From: Kosakonia oryzendophytica
GTDB taxonomy: Bacteria > Pseudomonadota > Gammaproteobacteria > Enterobacterales > Enterobacteriaceae
Reading direction: 5' to 3'
DNA: 64,000 nt
NCBI RefSeq assembly: GCF_900094925.1
Contig: NZ_FMAY01000003.1
Coordinates: forward strand, 186,001-250,000
This document shows positions 18,968 through 26,707 of the stretch, one piece after another (positions within the stretch are counted from its first letter, which is position 1; the number at the start of each line of letters is the position of its first letter). The notes beneath the pieces were generated by a model. It saw only the letters and a program-made list of their open reading frames with translations. It was not told the DNA's origin and searched no databases. Position numbers and translations under genes: made by a program.

Positions 18968-20494
18968 TCACCTGCGCCTTAATAAAAAAGCTAACGGCAC
19001 ACACAGAAGCATAAACACCATTAACAATAGATATGTCTCATTATAGGAAATAACCAAAGATTGTTTCGAAATCTGGCCAGCTAAATGTGCCATCGCTTTT
19101 GTCTCAGCACTCTCATTATTCCCCCATGCTGCAGAAAGCGTATTCATGTGAGATTGAACAACGGATGAACTGGCATGCACTGACTGACGTAACAATGCAT
19201 TATGTAATAACTGTCTCCGATCTAAAAAAGTGCCGATGAACGCTAACCCTACAGCACCGCCCAGGTTACGCGCCATATTATATAATCCAGCAGCATCTCC
19301 GGACTCCTCTTTAGATACTGCGGCCATTGCAGCCTGATTGAGTGGCATCATACACAGCATCTGCGCAAAGCCACGTACAAGCTGCGAAAAGATAAAATTT
19401 TCACCCGTGCTCTGTGATGTAAGACCTGTATCCAACAGACAACTTACCGCGAACAGTAATAATCCGGGAATGATGATTAACTTACTGTCTATCTTTGTGA
19501 CAAGCCGGGGAAGTACAGGCATTAAAAGCAGTGCCGGGATTCCCGCTAATAGTAATATCTGCCCGGACTGCTCAGCATTATATCCCGCGACTTGAGAGAG
19601 AAACTGAGGAACCAGATAGGCAATGCCGTACATCACAATCCCGGTGGTAAAGATGATGATAATTACCGAAGAAAAATGGCGATTGTTCAGCAACGACAGA
19701 CGCAATATTGGCTGTCTGGCATATTTTTGCGATAGCAAAATTAATCCCGCACCTGCCAGCGAAAACAGAAAGAGCCAACAAATGAGTGTGGATTCGAACC
19801 AGTTCAGCCGCTGCCCTTCTTCGAGGAAAGCAATCAGGCTACTCAACCCTAGCGCCAGCCCGCTGATGCCTATCCAGTCAGTGCCGATAAATGCGTTAGG
19901 TCTGATCGGTTCAGACGGTAATCCCCACATCAGCATCAGTAACATGACCAGACAGATCGGGCCATTAATAAAAAAGCACCAGCTCCAACTTGCGTTTTCT
20001 GTTAGCCATCCACCTACAACAGGCCCAAGTAATGGGCCCATAATCACCGTCAAACCAAATGCTGTCATACCCGTAGGCAATTGATGAAGCGGAAGACGCG
20101 TTCGAACAATAGATTGTGCTGTCGGTATCATCGCGCCACCGCTGAGTCCCTGCCCCACGCGGGCAGCAATTAACATCGGTAAACTCGTGGACATCCCACA
20201 TAAAAAGGAGAAAAAAATAAAGAGAGAGGCATTTATTACCAGCAGATTACGCAGACCAAGCAGTCTGGTCAGCCAGGCAACCATAGGGATCATGACAATT
20301 TCAGACATCATATATCCTGTCGATATCCAGGTTCCCTCTGTCCCTGTTGCACCAATAGCACCTTGAATTTGTGGTAATGCCGAATTCGTAATGGAGATAT
20401 CAAGCGTGGCCATTAATGCGCCTGTCGCTCCCGCGGCGACAGCAATCCAGTCAGTGAGGGTGGCATTCACCAGGTGTTTATTTTTCTCAACCAT
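18968..20494 (-). CDS. EmrB-like DHA2-family MFS drug exporter
   Basis: Inner-membrane proton-driven exporter of 508 residues with 14 predicted helices. Family motifs are visible: LDISITNSALPQIQGAIG near the start (motif D1), GRVGQ-like AARVGQGLSGGAMIPT, the helix-5 motif C VIMGPLLGPVVGGWL, and WCFFINGPICL. It forms a tripartite-type pump with the EmrA-like adaptor just upstream and probably TolC. I chose ATG 20494 (MVEKNKHLV), which overlaps the end of the adaptor gene by eight bases and has AGG at a fair distance; two earlier in-frame ATGs lack ribosome sites. Substrates are likely hydrophobic compounds, not predictable. Confidence 0.88.
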   Translation of the reverse strand: MVEKNKHLVNATLTDWIAVAAGATGALMATLDISITNSALPQIQGAIGATGTEGTWISTGYMMSEIVMIPMVAWLTRLLGLRNLLVINASLFIFFSFLCGMSTSLPMLIAARVGQGLSGGAMIPTAQSIVRTRLPLHQLPTGMTAFGLTVIMGPLLGPVVGGWLTENASWSWCFFINGPICLVMLLMLMWGLPSEPIRPNAFIGTDWIGISGLALGLSSLIAFLEEGQRLNWFESTLICWLFLFSLAGAGLILLSQKYARQPILRLSLLNNRHFSSVIIIIFTTGIVMYGIAYLVPQFLSQVAGYNAEQSGQILLLAGIPALLLMPVLPRLVTKIDSKLIIIPGLLLFAVSCLLDTGLTSQSTGENFIFSQLVRGFAQMLCMMPLNQAAMAAVSKEESGDAAGLYNMARNLGGAVGLAFIGTFLDRRQLLHNALLRQSVHASSSVVQSHMNTLSAAWGNNESAETKAMAHLAGQISKQSLVISYNETYLLLMVFMLLCVPLAFLLRRR

Positions 20495-21599
20495 GATCAG
20501 CCTGTTTTTCATGCGTGTTGACTTCGACACTGACTGATAATCCGGGGATAACGGCCGCAGGCAGAGTAAGATTATCTAATCGGATACGAACCGGTACACG
20601 TTGCACTATCTTCGTGAAATTTCCTGTGGCGTTTTCCGGTGGCAATAAGGCGAATTCAGACCCGGTACTGGGGGCAAAGCTATCGACATAACCTGTAAAT
20701 GTCTTACCTGGAAACGCGTCAATATGGACACGTACGGGTTGATTTTTTCGCATTCCACCCACCTGCGTTTCCTTGAAATTGGCAATAACATAGACATGGC
20801 GTAGGGGCACAATTGACATTAAACGTCCGCCCGGTTGGATAAATTGCCCGGCCCGTACGCCTAAATCACCCACCTGCCCATCCTGGGTACTGCGTAACAC
20901 GGTGTCCTCCAGGTCGAGCTTATTACGCTGGAGATCCGCTTTCGCGCCCTCCAGTTGCGCGACATAAGCCTGGTGCTGTGCCCGACTTTCCACGAGCTTA
21001 GCCTGGGCAACTTTCACTCCGGCATCAAGCGCCTGCAGTTGTGCATAAGCTTGCTGACGAGCGTTTTCCCGCTCATCAAGTTGCTGACGGGTACTGGCAC
21101 CCGCTTTCACCAACGGCTGGTATCTGGCCAACTCACTGTCTGCGTGCTCAGCGGCAAGCCGGGCAACGCGTTGTTGAGCGGTAGCCTGAATCACTTGTGC
21201 CTCGAGTTGCGACATGTGTGCTTCAACCTGTACTTTGCCAGCTTCCAGATTGGCAATATTTGCCAGACTCTTATCAATAGCGACGCGATACTGACGACTG
21301 TCAAGACGGAGCAGAGGCTCACCTTTTCGCACGGTCTGGTTATCACTGATGAGCACATCTTCGACATATCCCCCTATTTTTGATGAGATGGATACGCTAT
21401 CGGCTTTGATGTAAGCGTCATCGGTCTGTTCATAGAATCTTCCAACAAAACACCACCAGGCCAGGGCGCACAGACAACCGGCAAGGACTGGGAGTCCTAC
21501 GAGCACGATGCGCCGTTTCCAAAGGGACATGTTTTTACGGGTAAGGTTTTCGGTATCGTCTTGTGCTAAAAGTGATAACGCAGGTGTTGAGGTTGACAC
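20487..21599 (-). CDS. EmrA-like membrane fusion (HlyD family) protein
   Basis: Periplasmic adaptor of 370 residues. It is anchored by one N-terminal helix (VLVGLPVLAGCLCALAWWCF), followed by the lipoyl half-motif YEQTDDAYIKADSVSISSK (quoted as the approximate start), a long coiled-coil hairpin rich in Ala/Gln (about residues 85-215), the second lipoyl half and a beta-barrel with VIANFKETQVGGMRKNQPV. The frame is open further upstream, but the GTG at 21599 (VSTSTPALS) has GGGAG six bases before it, and the upstream codons do not resemble the family. Operon order adaptor-pump-MarA-like follows, and a divergent TetR gene is the likely repressor. Confidence 0.87.
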   Translation of the reverse strand: MSTSTPALSLLAQDDTENLTRKNMSLWKRRIVLVGLPVLAGCLCALAWWCFVGRFYEQTDDAYIKADSVSISSKIGGYVEDVLISDNQTVRKGEPLLRLDSRQYRVAIDKSLANIANLEAGKVQVEAHMSQLEAQVIQATAQQRVARLAAEHADSELARYQPLVKAGASTRQQLDERENARQQAYAQLQALDAGVKVAQAKLVESRAQHQAYVAQLEGAKADLQRNKLDLEDTVLRSTQDGQVGDLGVRAGQFIQPGGRLMSIVPLRHVYVIANFKETQVGGMRKNQPVRVHIDAFPGKTFTGYVDSFAPSTGSEFALLPPENATGNFTKIVQRVPVRIRLDNLTLPAAVIPGLSVSVEVNTHEKQADHG

Positions 21600-21756
21600 G
21601 TCTTTCTCCCGATATATTATAAAAAACATAGAGTTAACCAAAACACCGCATTGCGATGCCCCCGATCTCTGCGGTTGCACTACACAGGCTTTGGGACAGT
21701 GACTATCGTTCACTTGCAGAAAATGTTTATTGGATAAAAATTTATATCGAGTATAA

Positions 21757-21775
21757 AATTATGCCAAGTATAATT
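21757..21775. promoter_or_regulatory. candidate TetR operator in the emrA-like/tetR divergent region
   Basis: AATTAT-GCCAAGT-ATAATT is a 6-bp inverted repeat with a 7-base spacer, lying 38 bases before the TetR ATG in a 214-bp divergent spacer. An adjacent AGTATAA occurs twice (21750-21756, and inside the repeat). The position fits a repressor site controlling tetR and, less certainly, the pump operon. Confidence 0.4.
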
Positions 21776-21813
21776 TCAAGAAAAAGATCCCGCGGAACGA
21801 AAGGAGAGAATCG

Positions 21814-22452
21814 ATGAAACCATCCAAATCGGAAGGATTGCGTGAGAAAAAGAAACGTCTCACACGCCAACACATTTCCGATATGGCAACGAAGCTATTC
21901 TTCGAACACGGTTTCGAGAATGTCACGGTAGCGGATGTGGCGCTTGCAGCCGATGTATCCAGAATGACGGTATCGAATTACTTCTCCCGCAAAGAAGAGC
22001 TTTTTTTCGATCGCCTCGATGAACTGTGTGAGCTACTGGAAAAAACCTTGAGGCAACGAGAAGCTCGCTCGCCTGTTGCTGCTTTACGGGAACTAACAGA
22101 GGAGTTATTTGACCAAAAGCATCAAATGACGATGAGGCATGAGGGTGTTGTGAAGTTCTGGCAAGTTGTAGCAGAAAGCCCGTCGCTTCTGAACTATGCA
22201 TTATTGCAATTTGATGAGATCAGCAAAAAACTGGGACGCATGATGGCGAAAAGTGCAGGAGAGGAAGCCACAGATCCAACGGCTCATTTACTGGCAACAA
22301 TAATCGGTAATACATGGCGTATCGCTTATACCGACGCATTACAACGTGAACAGTCAAACCCAGGCGAGTTAAATACTAACGTCATGAAAGATATCATTAT
22401 TCGTGGATTCAATGCTGCTGAAGCAGCCGCACGGGATACCCGGTATATTTAA
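21814..22452 (+). CDS. TetR-family repressor divergent from the EmrAB-like operon
   Basis: Repressor of 212 residues. The N-terminus is basic (LREKKKRLTRQHISDMATKL), then the HTH reads VTVADVALAADVSRMTVSNYFSRKEEL, the typical TetR pattern with F/Y in the recognition helix. The C-terminal helical domain ends in an Ala-rich tail. ATG 21814 is preceded by AAAGGAGAG. Divergence from the adaptor-pump pair is the usual layout for a local efflux repressor, so inducers are probably pump substrates. The gene ends 17 bases from the 3' end of ffs and marks the right edge of the accessory stretch. Confidence 0.88.
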   Translation: MKPSKSEGLREKKKRLTRQHISDMATKLFFEHGFENVTVADVALAADVSRMTVSNYFSRKEELFFDRLDELCELLEKTLRQREARSPVAALRELTEELFDQKHQMTMRHEGVVKFWQVVAESPSLLNYALLQFDEISKKLGRMMAKSAGEEATDPTAHLLATIIGNTWRIAYTDALQREQSNPGELNTNVMKDIIIRGFNAAEAAARDTRYI

Positions 22453-22468
22453 GGTATTGTGCAGAAAT

Positions 22469-22582
22469 GGGTGGGGGCCCTGCCAGCTACATCCCGGCAC
22501 ACACGTCCTCTGCCCTGGCTGCTTCCTTCCGGACCTGACCTGGTGAACAGAGTAGCGTTGCGGGAGAACCAACAGAGCCCCC
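22469..22582 (-). ncRNA. ffs: 4.5S RNA, signal recognition particle RNA
   Basis: The minus strand begins GGGGGCTCTGTTGGTTCTCC, passes the conserved tetraloop region GGTCAGGTCCGGAAGGAAGC and ends with GGCAGGGCCCCCACCC, pairing with the 5' end. The 114-nt length equals E. coli 4.5S RNA. The GGAA tetraloop and the asymmetric internal loop that bind Ffh are intact. It is flanked by atl, as in E. coli, and its other neighbour here is accessory DNA rather than ybaA. Confidence 0.97.
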
Positions 22583-22613
22583 ATTGAGGCGTTGTTAACC
22601 AACGCGCTGGCGC

Positions 22614-22642
22614 ATTATCCCTGTCCGGGGTGGCAATTGCAA
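22614..22642 (-). promoter_or_regulatory. ffs promoter with GC-rich discriminator
   Basis: On the minus strand TTGCAA (22637-22642) and GATAAT (22614-22619) are separated by 17 bases and followed by GCGCC, the discriminator type found at growth-rate-controlled stable RNA promoters. Transcription would start near 22606, giving a leader of about 24 nt (22583-22606) that folds as GCGTTG-GTTAA-CAACGC, matching the 5' leader known to be removed from 4.5S precursor by RNase P. Confidence 0.75.
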
Positions 22643-22738
22643 GCCATGCCCGGACGGATGCTGGTTTCTTGCACAATCCACTCTTCACAGCATCCACAAG
22701 GCTGTTTATGCTGCAAATTCACTCTTCAGGAACTGATT

Positions 22739-23050
22739 ATGGAAAGAGAGGATTCGTTTCCGCAGCGCGTCTGGCAAATCGTCGCTGCTATTCCGGAGGG
22801 CTGCGTCACCACGTATGGCGATGTGGCAAAACTGGCAGGCTCACCACGCGCCGCACGGCAAGTGGGCGGCGTACTCAAACGCTTACCAGAAGGCAGTACG
22901 CTGCCGTGGCACCGGGTGGTAAATCGTCATGGCCAAATATCACTGACCGGGCCGGATTTACAACGTCAGCGTCAGGCGTTGCTGGCAGAGGGGGTGGTGG
23001 TCGCCGGGAATGGGCAAATCGATATGCAGCGCTACCGCTGGAACTATTGA
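22739..23050 (+). CDS. atl: alkyltransferase-like protein Atl (YbaZ)
   Basis: DNA-lesion recognition protein of 103 residues. It matches E. coli Atl almost throughout (EDSFPQRVWQIVAAIPEG, GSPRAARQVGGVLKRLP, ending QRYRWNY). It has the methyltransferase fold, but the active-site PCHRV is PWHRV (Trp57), so it binds O6-alkylguanine without repairing it and is thought to hand lesions to nucleotide excision repair. ATG 22739 has AGGA eight bases upstream. The frame is open further upstream, but that region overlaps the ffs promoter. It diverges from ffs and converges on ybaY. Confidence 0.95.
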   Translation: MEREDSFPQRVWQIVAAIPEGCVTTYGDVAKLAGSPRAARQVGGVLKRLPEGSTLPWHRVVNRHGQISLTGPDLQRQRQALLAEGVVVAGNGQIDMQRYRWNY

Positions 23051-23052
23051 AG

Positions 23053-23075
23053 GCTCCTCCCCAAAGGAGAGGAGC
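23053..23075. terminator. hairpin between convergent atl and ybaY
   Basis: GCTCCTC (23053-23059) pairs with GAGGAGC (23069-23075) around CCCAAAGGA. No run of T follows on either strand, so termination strength is doubtful. Confidence 0.35.
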
Positions 23076-23086
23076 ACAGGTGCGGA

Positions 23087-23656
23087 TTAATACTGTGTCG
23101 GTGCCGGCGTGGCGGAAGAAGGGTTCACCTGCGTGGGTGACGTTGACGGCACCGTCGTTGCTGCGCCGCCGCTCTGCTGCAACGGTACGGCGGTTTGCTG
23201 TACCGGCACCAGCGTCAGATCAACTTTGGTCCCCCCCTGGTTGATAACCGGCTTAACGGTATCGGTAATAAAGACAATTTTGTCGTTAATGGTAATCGCC
23301 GCGCTCAGCAGGATACGCGCATTGGGTTGAACATCCGCCGGGTTAAAAGGCAGCACGAAACTGAACGGCGCTTGTTTGCCTTCGGTACGCACAGCTTTTT
23401 GTGCAATCACTTTCGACGGCGCGTCAGCCAGTGACGCATCAGAAACCGTGACGGTTAATACGGCGTCCGGCGGCAGCGCCACTTTCTGGCGGATCCAAAC
23501 CGTACCGGAAACGTTAGGTTGCGCAATGGCGGGTTTATTGGTCGCCGCAGGCGCATTCGGGTTGGGTGCAGGCGTTGGAATATCGCCGCCCTTATGGGCG
23601 CAGGCGGACAGTGCAACAGCCACTGCTAAACCACTTAACATGTGCACGAGTTTCAT
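23087..23656 (-). CDS. ybaY: lipoprotein YbaY
   Basis: Lipoprotein of 189 residues. The signal peptide ends in a lipobox LSACAHKG (Cys19), preceding a proline-rich linker (IPTPAPNPNAPAATNKP). The folded part is a YscW-type glycoprotein/polysaccharide-metabolism domain (VSGTVWIRQKVALPPDAVL to PFSFVLPF). The tail is low-complexity, rich in Thr, Pro, Ser and Gln. The residue after the lipid-modified Cys is Ala, favouring outer-membrane sorting. Start at ATG 23656, the position giving the signal peptide; the open frame upstream is not used. Role in E. coli is not established. It diverges from tesB. Confidence 0.92.
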   Translation of the reverse strand: MKLVHMLSGLAVAVALSACAHKGGDIPTPAPNPNAPAATNKPAIAQPNVSGTVWIRQKVALPPDAVLTVTVSDASLADAPSKVIAQKAVRTEGKQAPFSFVLPFNPADVQPNARILLSAAITINDKIVFITDTVKPVINQGGTKVDLTLVPVQQTAVPLQQSGGAATTVPSTSPTQVNPSSATPAPTQY

Positions 23657-23869
23657 TGAATTCTCCTTATCGTCAATGCACCGGCAGGATCGCGCCCGCC
23701 AGGATGTGTGGTTAAACCATCGTAACGAGAACAAGTGTGGCACATACCCGCGATTTCTTCCTGTAAACCCCCTACTATTCAGATTATTGCACCCATCAGA
23801 CCACTTTCATTTCCAGGTTATAATCAACAGAGCATTCGCTTTGTCGGCTGTTATTTATCTGAGGAAACT

Positions 23870-24730
23870 ATGAGTCAAGCGCTTACGAATCTGCTGGCAT
23901 TATTGAATCTGGAAAAAATTGAAGAAGGTCTGTTTCGTGGACAGAGCGAAGATTTAGGCCTGCGCCAGGTATTTGGTGGGCAAGTGGTCGGTCAGGCGCT
24001 GTATGCTGCCAAAGAGACCGTGCCCGTTGACCGCCTGGTTCACTCCTTTCACAGCTACTTTTTACGTCCGGGCGATAGTCAAAAACCTATCGTCTATGAT
24101 GTGGAAGTCCTGCGAGATGGCAACAGTTTCAGCGCCCGTCGGGTGGCGGCTGTGCAAAATGGCAAGCCGATTTTCTATATGACCGCCTCGTTTCAGGCGC
24201 CTGAGCAAGGCTATGAACATCAGAAAACCATGCCTTCTGCGCCACCGCCGGACTCGTTGAAGTCCGAAACGGAGATCGCCCGCGATCTCTCCCATCTGTT
24301 GCCGCCAATGGTCAAAGAGAAATTCATCAGCGACAAACCACTGGAGATCCGCCCGGTTGAGTTTCATAACCCGCTGAAAGGCCATGTTGCCGGTCCTGAG
24401 CGTCAGGTATGGGTGCGCGCCAATGGTCCCGTGCCGGAAGATTTCCGTGTCCATCAGTACCTGCTGGGTTACGCGTCTGACTTCAATTTCCTACCGGTTG
24501 CCCTACAGCCTCACGGCGTGGGTTTTCTTGAGCGCGGTATGCAGGTCGCTACCATCGATCACTCTATGTGGTTCCACCGTCCGTTTAATATCAACGAGTG
24601 GTTGCTCTACAGCGTGGAGAGTACTTCGGCTTCCAGCGCGCGCGGCTTTGTTCGCGGCGAGTTTTACACTCAGGATGGTGTGCTGGTCGCCTCCACAGTG
24701 CAGGAAGGCGTGATGCGTAATCGTGGGTAA
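23870..24730 (+). CDS. tesB: acyl-CoA thioesterase II
   Basis: Broad-range cytoplasmic thioesterase that cleaves medium- and long-chain acyl-CoA to fatty acid and CoA. The 286 residues equal the E. coli TesB length. A double hotdog fold is indicated by [20 protein letters not shown] at the start and, in the second half, YASDFNFLP, the conserved Asp and IDHSMWFHR, then [14 protein letters not shown] 23870 is preceded by GAGG. The upstream in-frame extension is not used. It ends at a bidirectional terminator shared with amtB. Confidence 0.96.
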   Translation: MSQALTNLLALLNLEKIEEGLFRGQSEDLGLRQVFGGQVVGQALYAAKETVPVDRLVHSFHSYFLRPGDSQKPIVYDVEVLRDGNSFSARRVAAVQNGKPIFYMTASFQAPEQGYEHQKTMPSAPPPDSLKSETEIARDLSHLLPPMVKEKFISDKPLEIRPVEFHNPLKGHVAGPERQVWVRANGPVPEDFRVHQYLLGYASDFNFLPVALQPHGVGFLERGMQVATIDHSMWFHRPFNINEWLLYSVESTSASSARGFVRGEFYTQDGVLVASTVQEGVMRNRG

Positions 24731-24743
24731 TCGCCAGAAAATG

Positions 24744-24770
24744 AAAAGCCTCCCATCGGGAGGCTTTTTT
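24744..24770. terminator. bidirectional intrinsic terminator (tesB/amtB)
   Basis: AAAAGCCTCCC-ATC-GGGAGGCTTTTTT forms a strong stem flanked by A and T runs, so it can stop tesB on the plus strand and glnK-amtB on the minus strand. Confidence 0.92.
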
Positions 24771-24795
24771 ATGCTCAGGAGATAACGTCACTCAA

Positions 24796-26082
24796 TCAGG
24801 CGTTGTAGGCGTTTTCGCCATGGCTGTTCACATCCAGACCTTCACGCTCTTGATCTTCCGGTACACGCAGACCCACTGTCATGTCGGCCAGTTTGTAGCC
24901 GATAAAGGCCACCACACCGGACCACACAATAGTGATAGCGATACTTTCTAACTGCACCAGTACCTGGTGGCCCATGGTGACACCCTGGGCATAACCTACG
25001 CCGCCCAGAGACGTGGAGGCGAAGATACCGGTCAGGATACAACCGACGATGCCACATACACCGTGCACACCAAATACGTCACAGGGATCATCGACACGCA
25101 GCATACGTTTCAGTGCGGTAACGCCCCACAGACCTGCCAGACCAGCAATCAGACCGAGAATCAGCGCACCACCCACACCAATGTAACCACAAGCCGGGGT
25201 TACGCCAACGAGACCGGCAATGGCACCAGAACAAGCCCCCAGCAGAGACGGTTTACCACGCATTGCCCACTCACCAAAGACCCATGAGAGCACAGCCGCA
25301 GCCGTTGCCACCACCGTGTTCACAAATGCCAGGCCTGCGATTTCATTCGCCGCAGCGGCAGAACCGGCGTTGAAACCAAACCAGCCGACATACAGGATCG
25401 CGGTACCGGTGAAGACCATCGGCAGGTTGTGGGGTTTAAACGCTTCTTTGCCAAAGCCCACACGTTTGCCAATCAGGTAAGCACCGACCAGCCCGGCGAT
25501 AGCGGCGTTGATATGTACAACGGTACCGCCCGCGAAGTCCAGCGCGCCATCAGTCGCCAGCAAACCGCCACCCCATACCATGTGCGCAATCGGCACATAG
25601 GAAAGCGTCAGCCATACCACCACGAAAATCAGCACCGCAGAGAAACGAATACGCTCTGCCAGCGCGCCGACGATCAGACCGACGGTGATGCAGGCGAAAG
25701 AGCCCTGGAACGCAACATGAATGTACTGATAAATGGTGCCCATCACAGCGGTCAGCTCAATATTTTTCAGCATCACCCAGTCAAAGTTGCCGAAGAAGCC
25801 GTTGCCGGTGCCGAACGCCAGCGAGTAACCGTAAACCACCCACAGAACGCACACCAGTGCGAATGTTACGGTAACCTGCGTCAGCATGGAGAGGACGTTC
25901 TTGCCACGGATCAGACCGCCATAAAACAGCGCAATGCCCGGAATCGACATGAACAGCACCAGCGCGGTGCAGATCATCATAAAGCCGTTGTCCGCTTTGT
26001 CCGCAACAGCGGGAGCCGCCATTGCCAGACCCGGCAGGAGTGCCAGGGAAGCGAGCGTTGTTTTTAATGTTGTGTTCTTCAT
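24796..26082 (-). CDS. amtB: ammonium channel AmtB
   Basis: Trimeric inner-membrane ammonium channel, 428 residues as in E. coli. A cleavable signal peptide (LASLALLPGLAMAAP) precedes eleven helices. Pore residues are seen as the FQGSFACIT segment, HMVWGGG (first pore His at about 168 in mature numbering), and GVHGVCGIVGCI (second pore His). The C-terminal tail DLTVGLRVPEDQEREGLDVNSHGE-like end (read DMTVGLRVPEDQEREGLD) binds GlnK. It lies 30 bases after glnK in the same operon, under the sigma54 promoter upstream of glnK. Confidence 0.97.
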   Translation of the reverse strand: MKNTTLKTTLASLALLPGLAMAAPAVADKADNGFMMICTALVLFMSIPGIALFYGGLIRGKNVLSMLTQVTVTFALVCVLWVVYGYSLAFGTGNGFFGNFDWVMLKNIELTAVMGTIYQYIHVAFQGSFACITVGLIVGALAERIRFSAVLIFVVVWLTLSYVPIAHMVWGGGLLATDGALDFAGGTVVHINAAIAGLVGAYLIGKRVGFGKEAFKPHNLPMVFTGTAILYVGWFGFNAGSAAAANEIAGLAFVNTVVATAAAVLSWVFGEWAMRGKPSLLGACSGAIAGLVGVTPACGYIGVGGALILGLIAGLAGLWGVTALKRMLRVDDPCDVFGVHGVCGIVGCILTGIFASTSLGGVGYAQGVTMGHQVLVQLESIAITIVWSGVVAFIGYKLADMTVGLRVPEDQEREGLDVNSHGENAYNA

Positions 26083-26112
26083 TTTTCCATCCCTATCACT
26101 GTGTGCCTGGTA

Positions 26113-26451
26113 TTACAGTGCCGCTTCGTCGGCTTCGCCGGTACGAATACGAATGACGCGTTGCAGCTCGGCAACGAAAATTTTGCCGTCGCCAATCTTT
26201 CCGGTGTAGGCCGCTTTGCTGATGACATCGATCACTTCATCAAGCTGATCATCAGCAATCGCCACATCAATTTTCACTTTCGGCAGGAAATTGACGCTAT
26301 ATTCCGCACCGCGGTACAACTCGGCATGACCCTTCTGACGTCCGAAACCTTTTACTTCTGTTACGGTCAGCCCTTGAATACCAATAGAAGACAGTGCTTC
26401 ACGAACGTCTTCGAGTTTGAATGGCTTAATCACCACGGTAACCAGCTTCAT
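26113..26451 (-). CDS. glnK: nitrogen regulatory PII protein GlnK
   Basis: Trimeric PII signal protein of 112 residues. It senses 2-oxoglutarate and ATP/ADP and blocks AmtB when nitrogen is ample. The uridylylated Tyr51 lies in the T-loop (GHAELYRGAEYSVNFLPK), and the C-terminal signature GKIGDGKIFVAELQRVIRIRTGE is intact. ATG 26451 with GGAGGGGGAT upstream is chosen; the open frame before it lies over the promoter. It is co-transcribed with amtB. Confidence 0.97.
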   Translation of the reverse strand: MKLVTVVIKPFKLEDVREALSSIGIQGLTVTEVKGFGRQKGHAELYRGAEYSVNFLPKVKIDVAIADDQLDEVIDVISKAAYTGKIGDGKIFVAELQRVIRIRTGEADEAAL

Positions 26452-26507
26452 AGATCCCCCTCCAGTCGAAATTCGATAATGGCCGCAGCTAATACATAAG
26501 AGATATT

Positions 26508-26522
26508 GCAAGCGGTGTGCCA
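26508..26522 (-). promoter_or_regulatory. sigma54 promoter of glnK-amtB
   Basis: TGGCAC-ACCGC-TTGC on the minus strand is an exact match to the -24/-12 consensus (TGGCAC-N5-TTGC), 57 bases before the glnK ATG. Confidence 0.93.
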
Positions 26523-26629
26523 AAAATGAAAACGGGGAGGATTTCAGTTTGTTAGTGCGTGCGGACGGGGAAAAGGTGAAAAAGGCAAAACGCAGGTAAT
26601 GGTTCGGAATGTTCCTGGCAAAGAAAAAC

Positions 26630-26644
26630 GCACCACGATAGTGC
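26630..26644 (-). promoter_or_regulatory. NtrC binding site upstream of glnK
   Basis: GCAC-TATCG-TGGTGC on the minus strand matches the NtrC consensus GCAC-N5-TGGTGC. It is about 110 bases upstream of the sigma54 -24 element, a normal enhancer distance. A second half-site, TTGGTGCA (about 26662-26669), lies further upstream and may give a weaker second site. Confidence 0.82.
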
Positions 26645-26707
26645 ATGGTGCGTTACTTTTTTGCACCAACAGAGAAGAGTCTCAGTGGCGTGCTTAATTT
26701 TGGTGCA

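Noticed and set aside
16660-22450. A mobile element carrying the efflux genes
   Set aside because: No transposase, integrase, terminal inverted repeats or target-site duplication were found; AT-richness alone is not enough.
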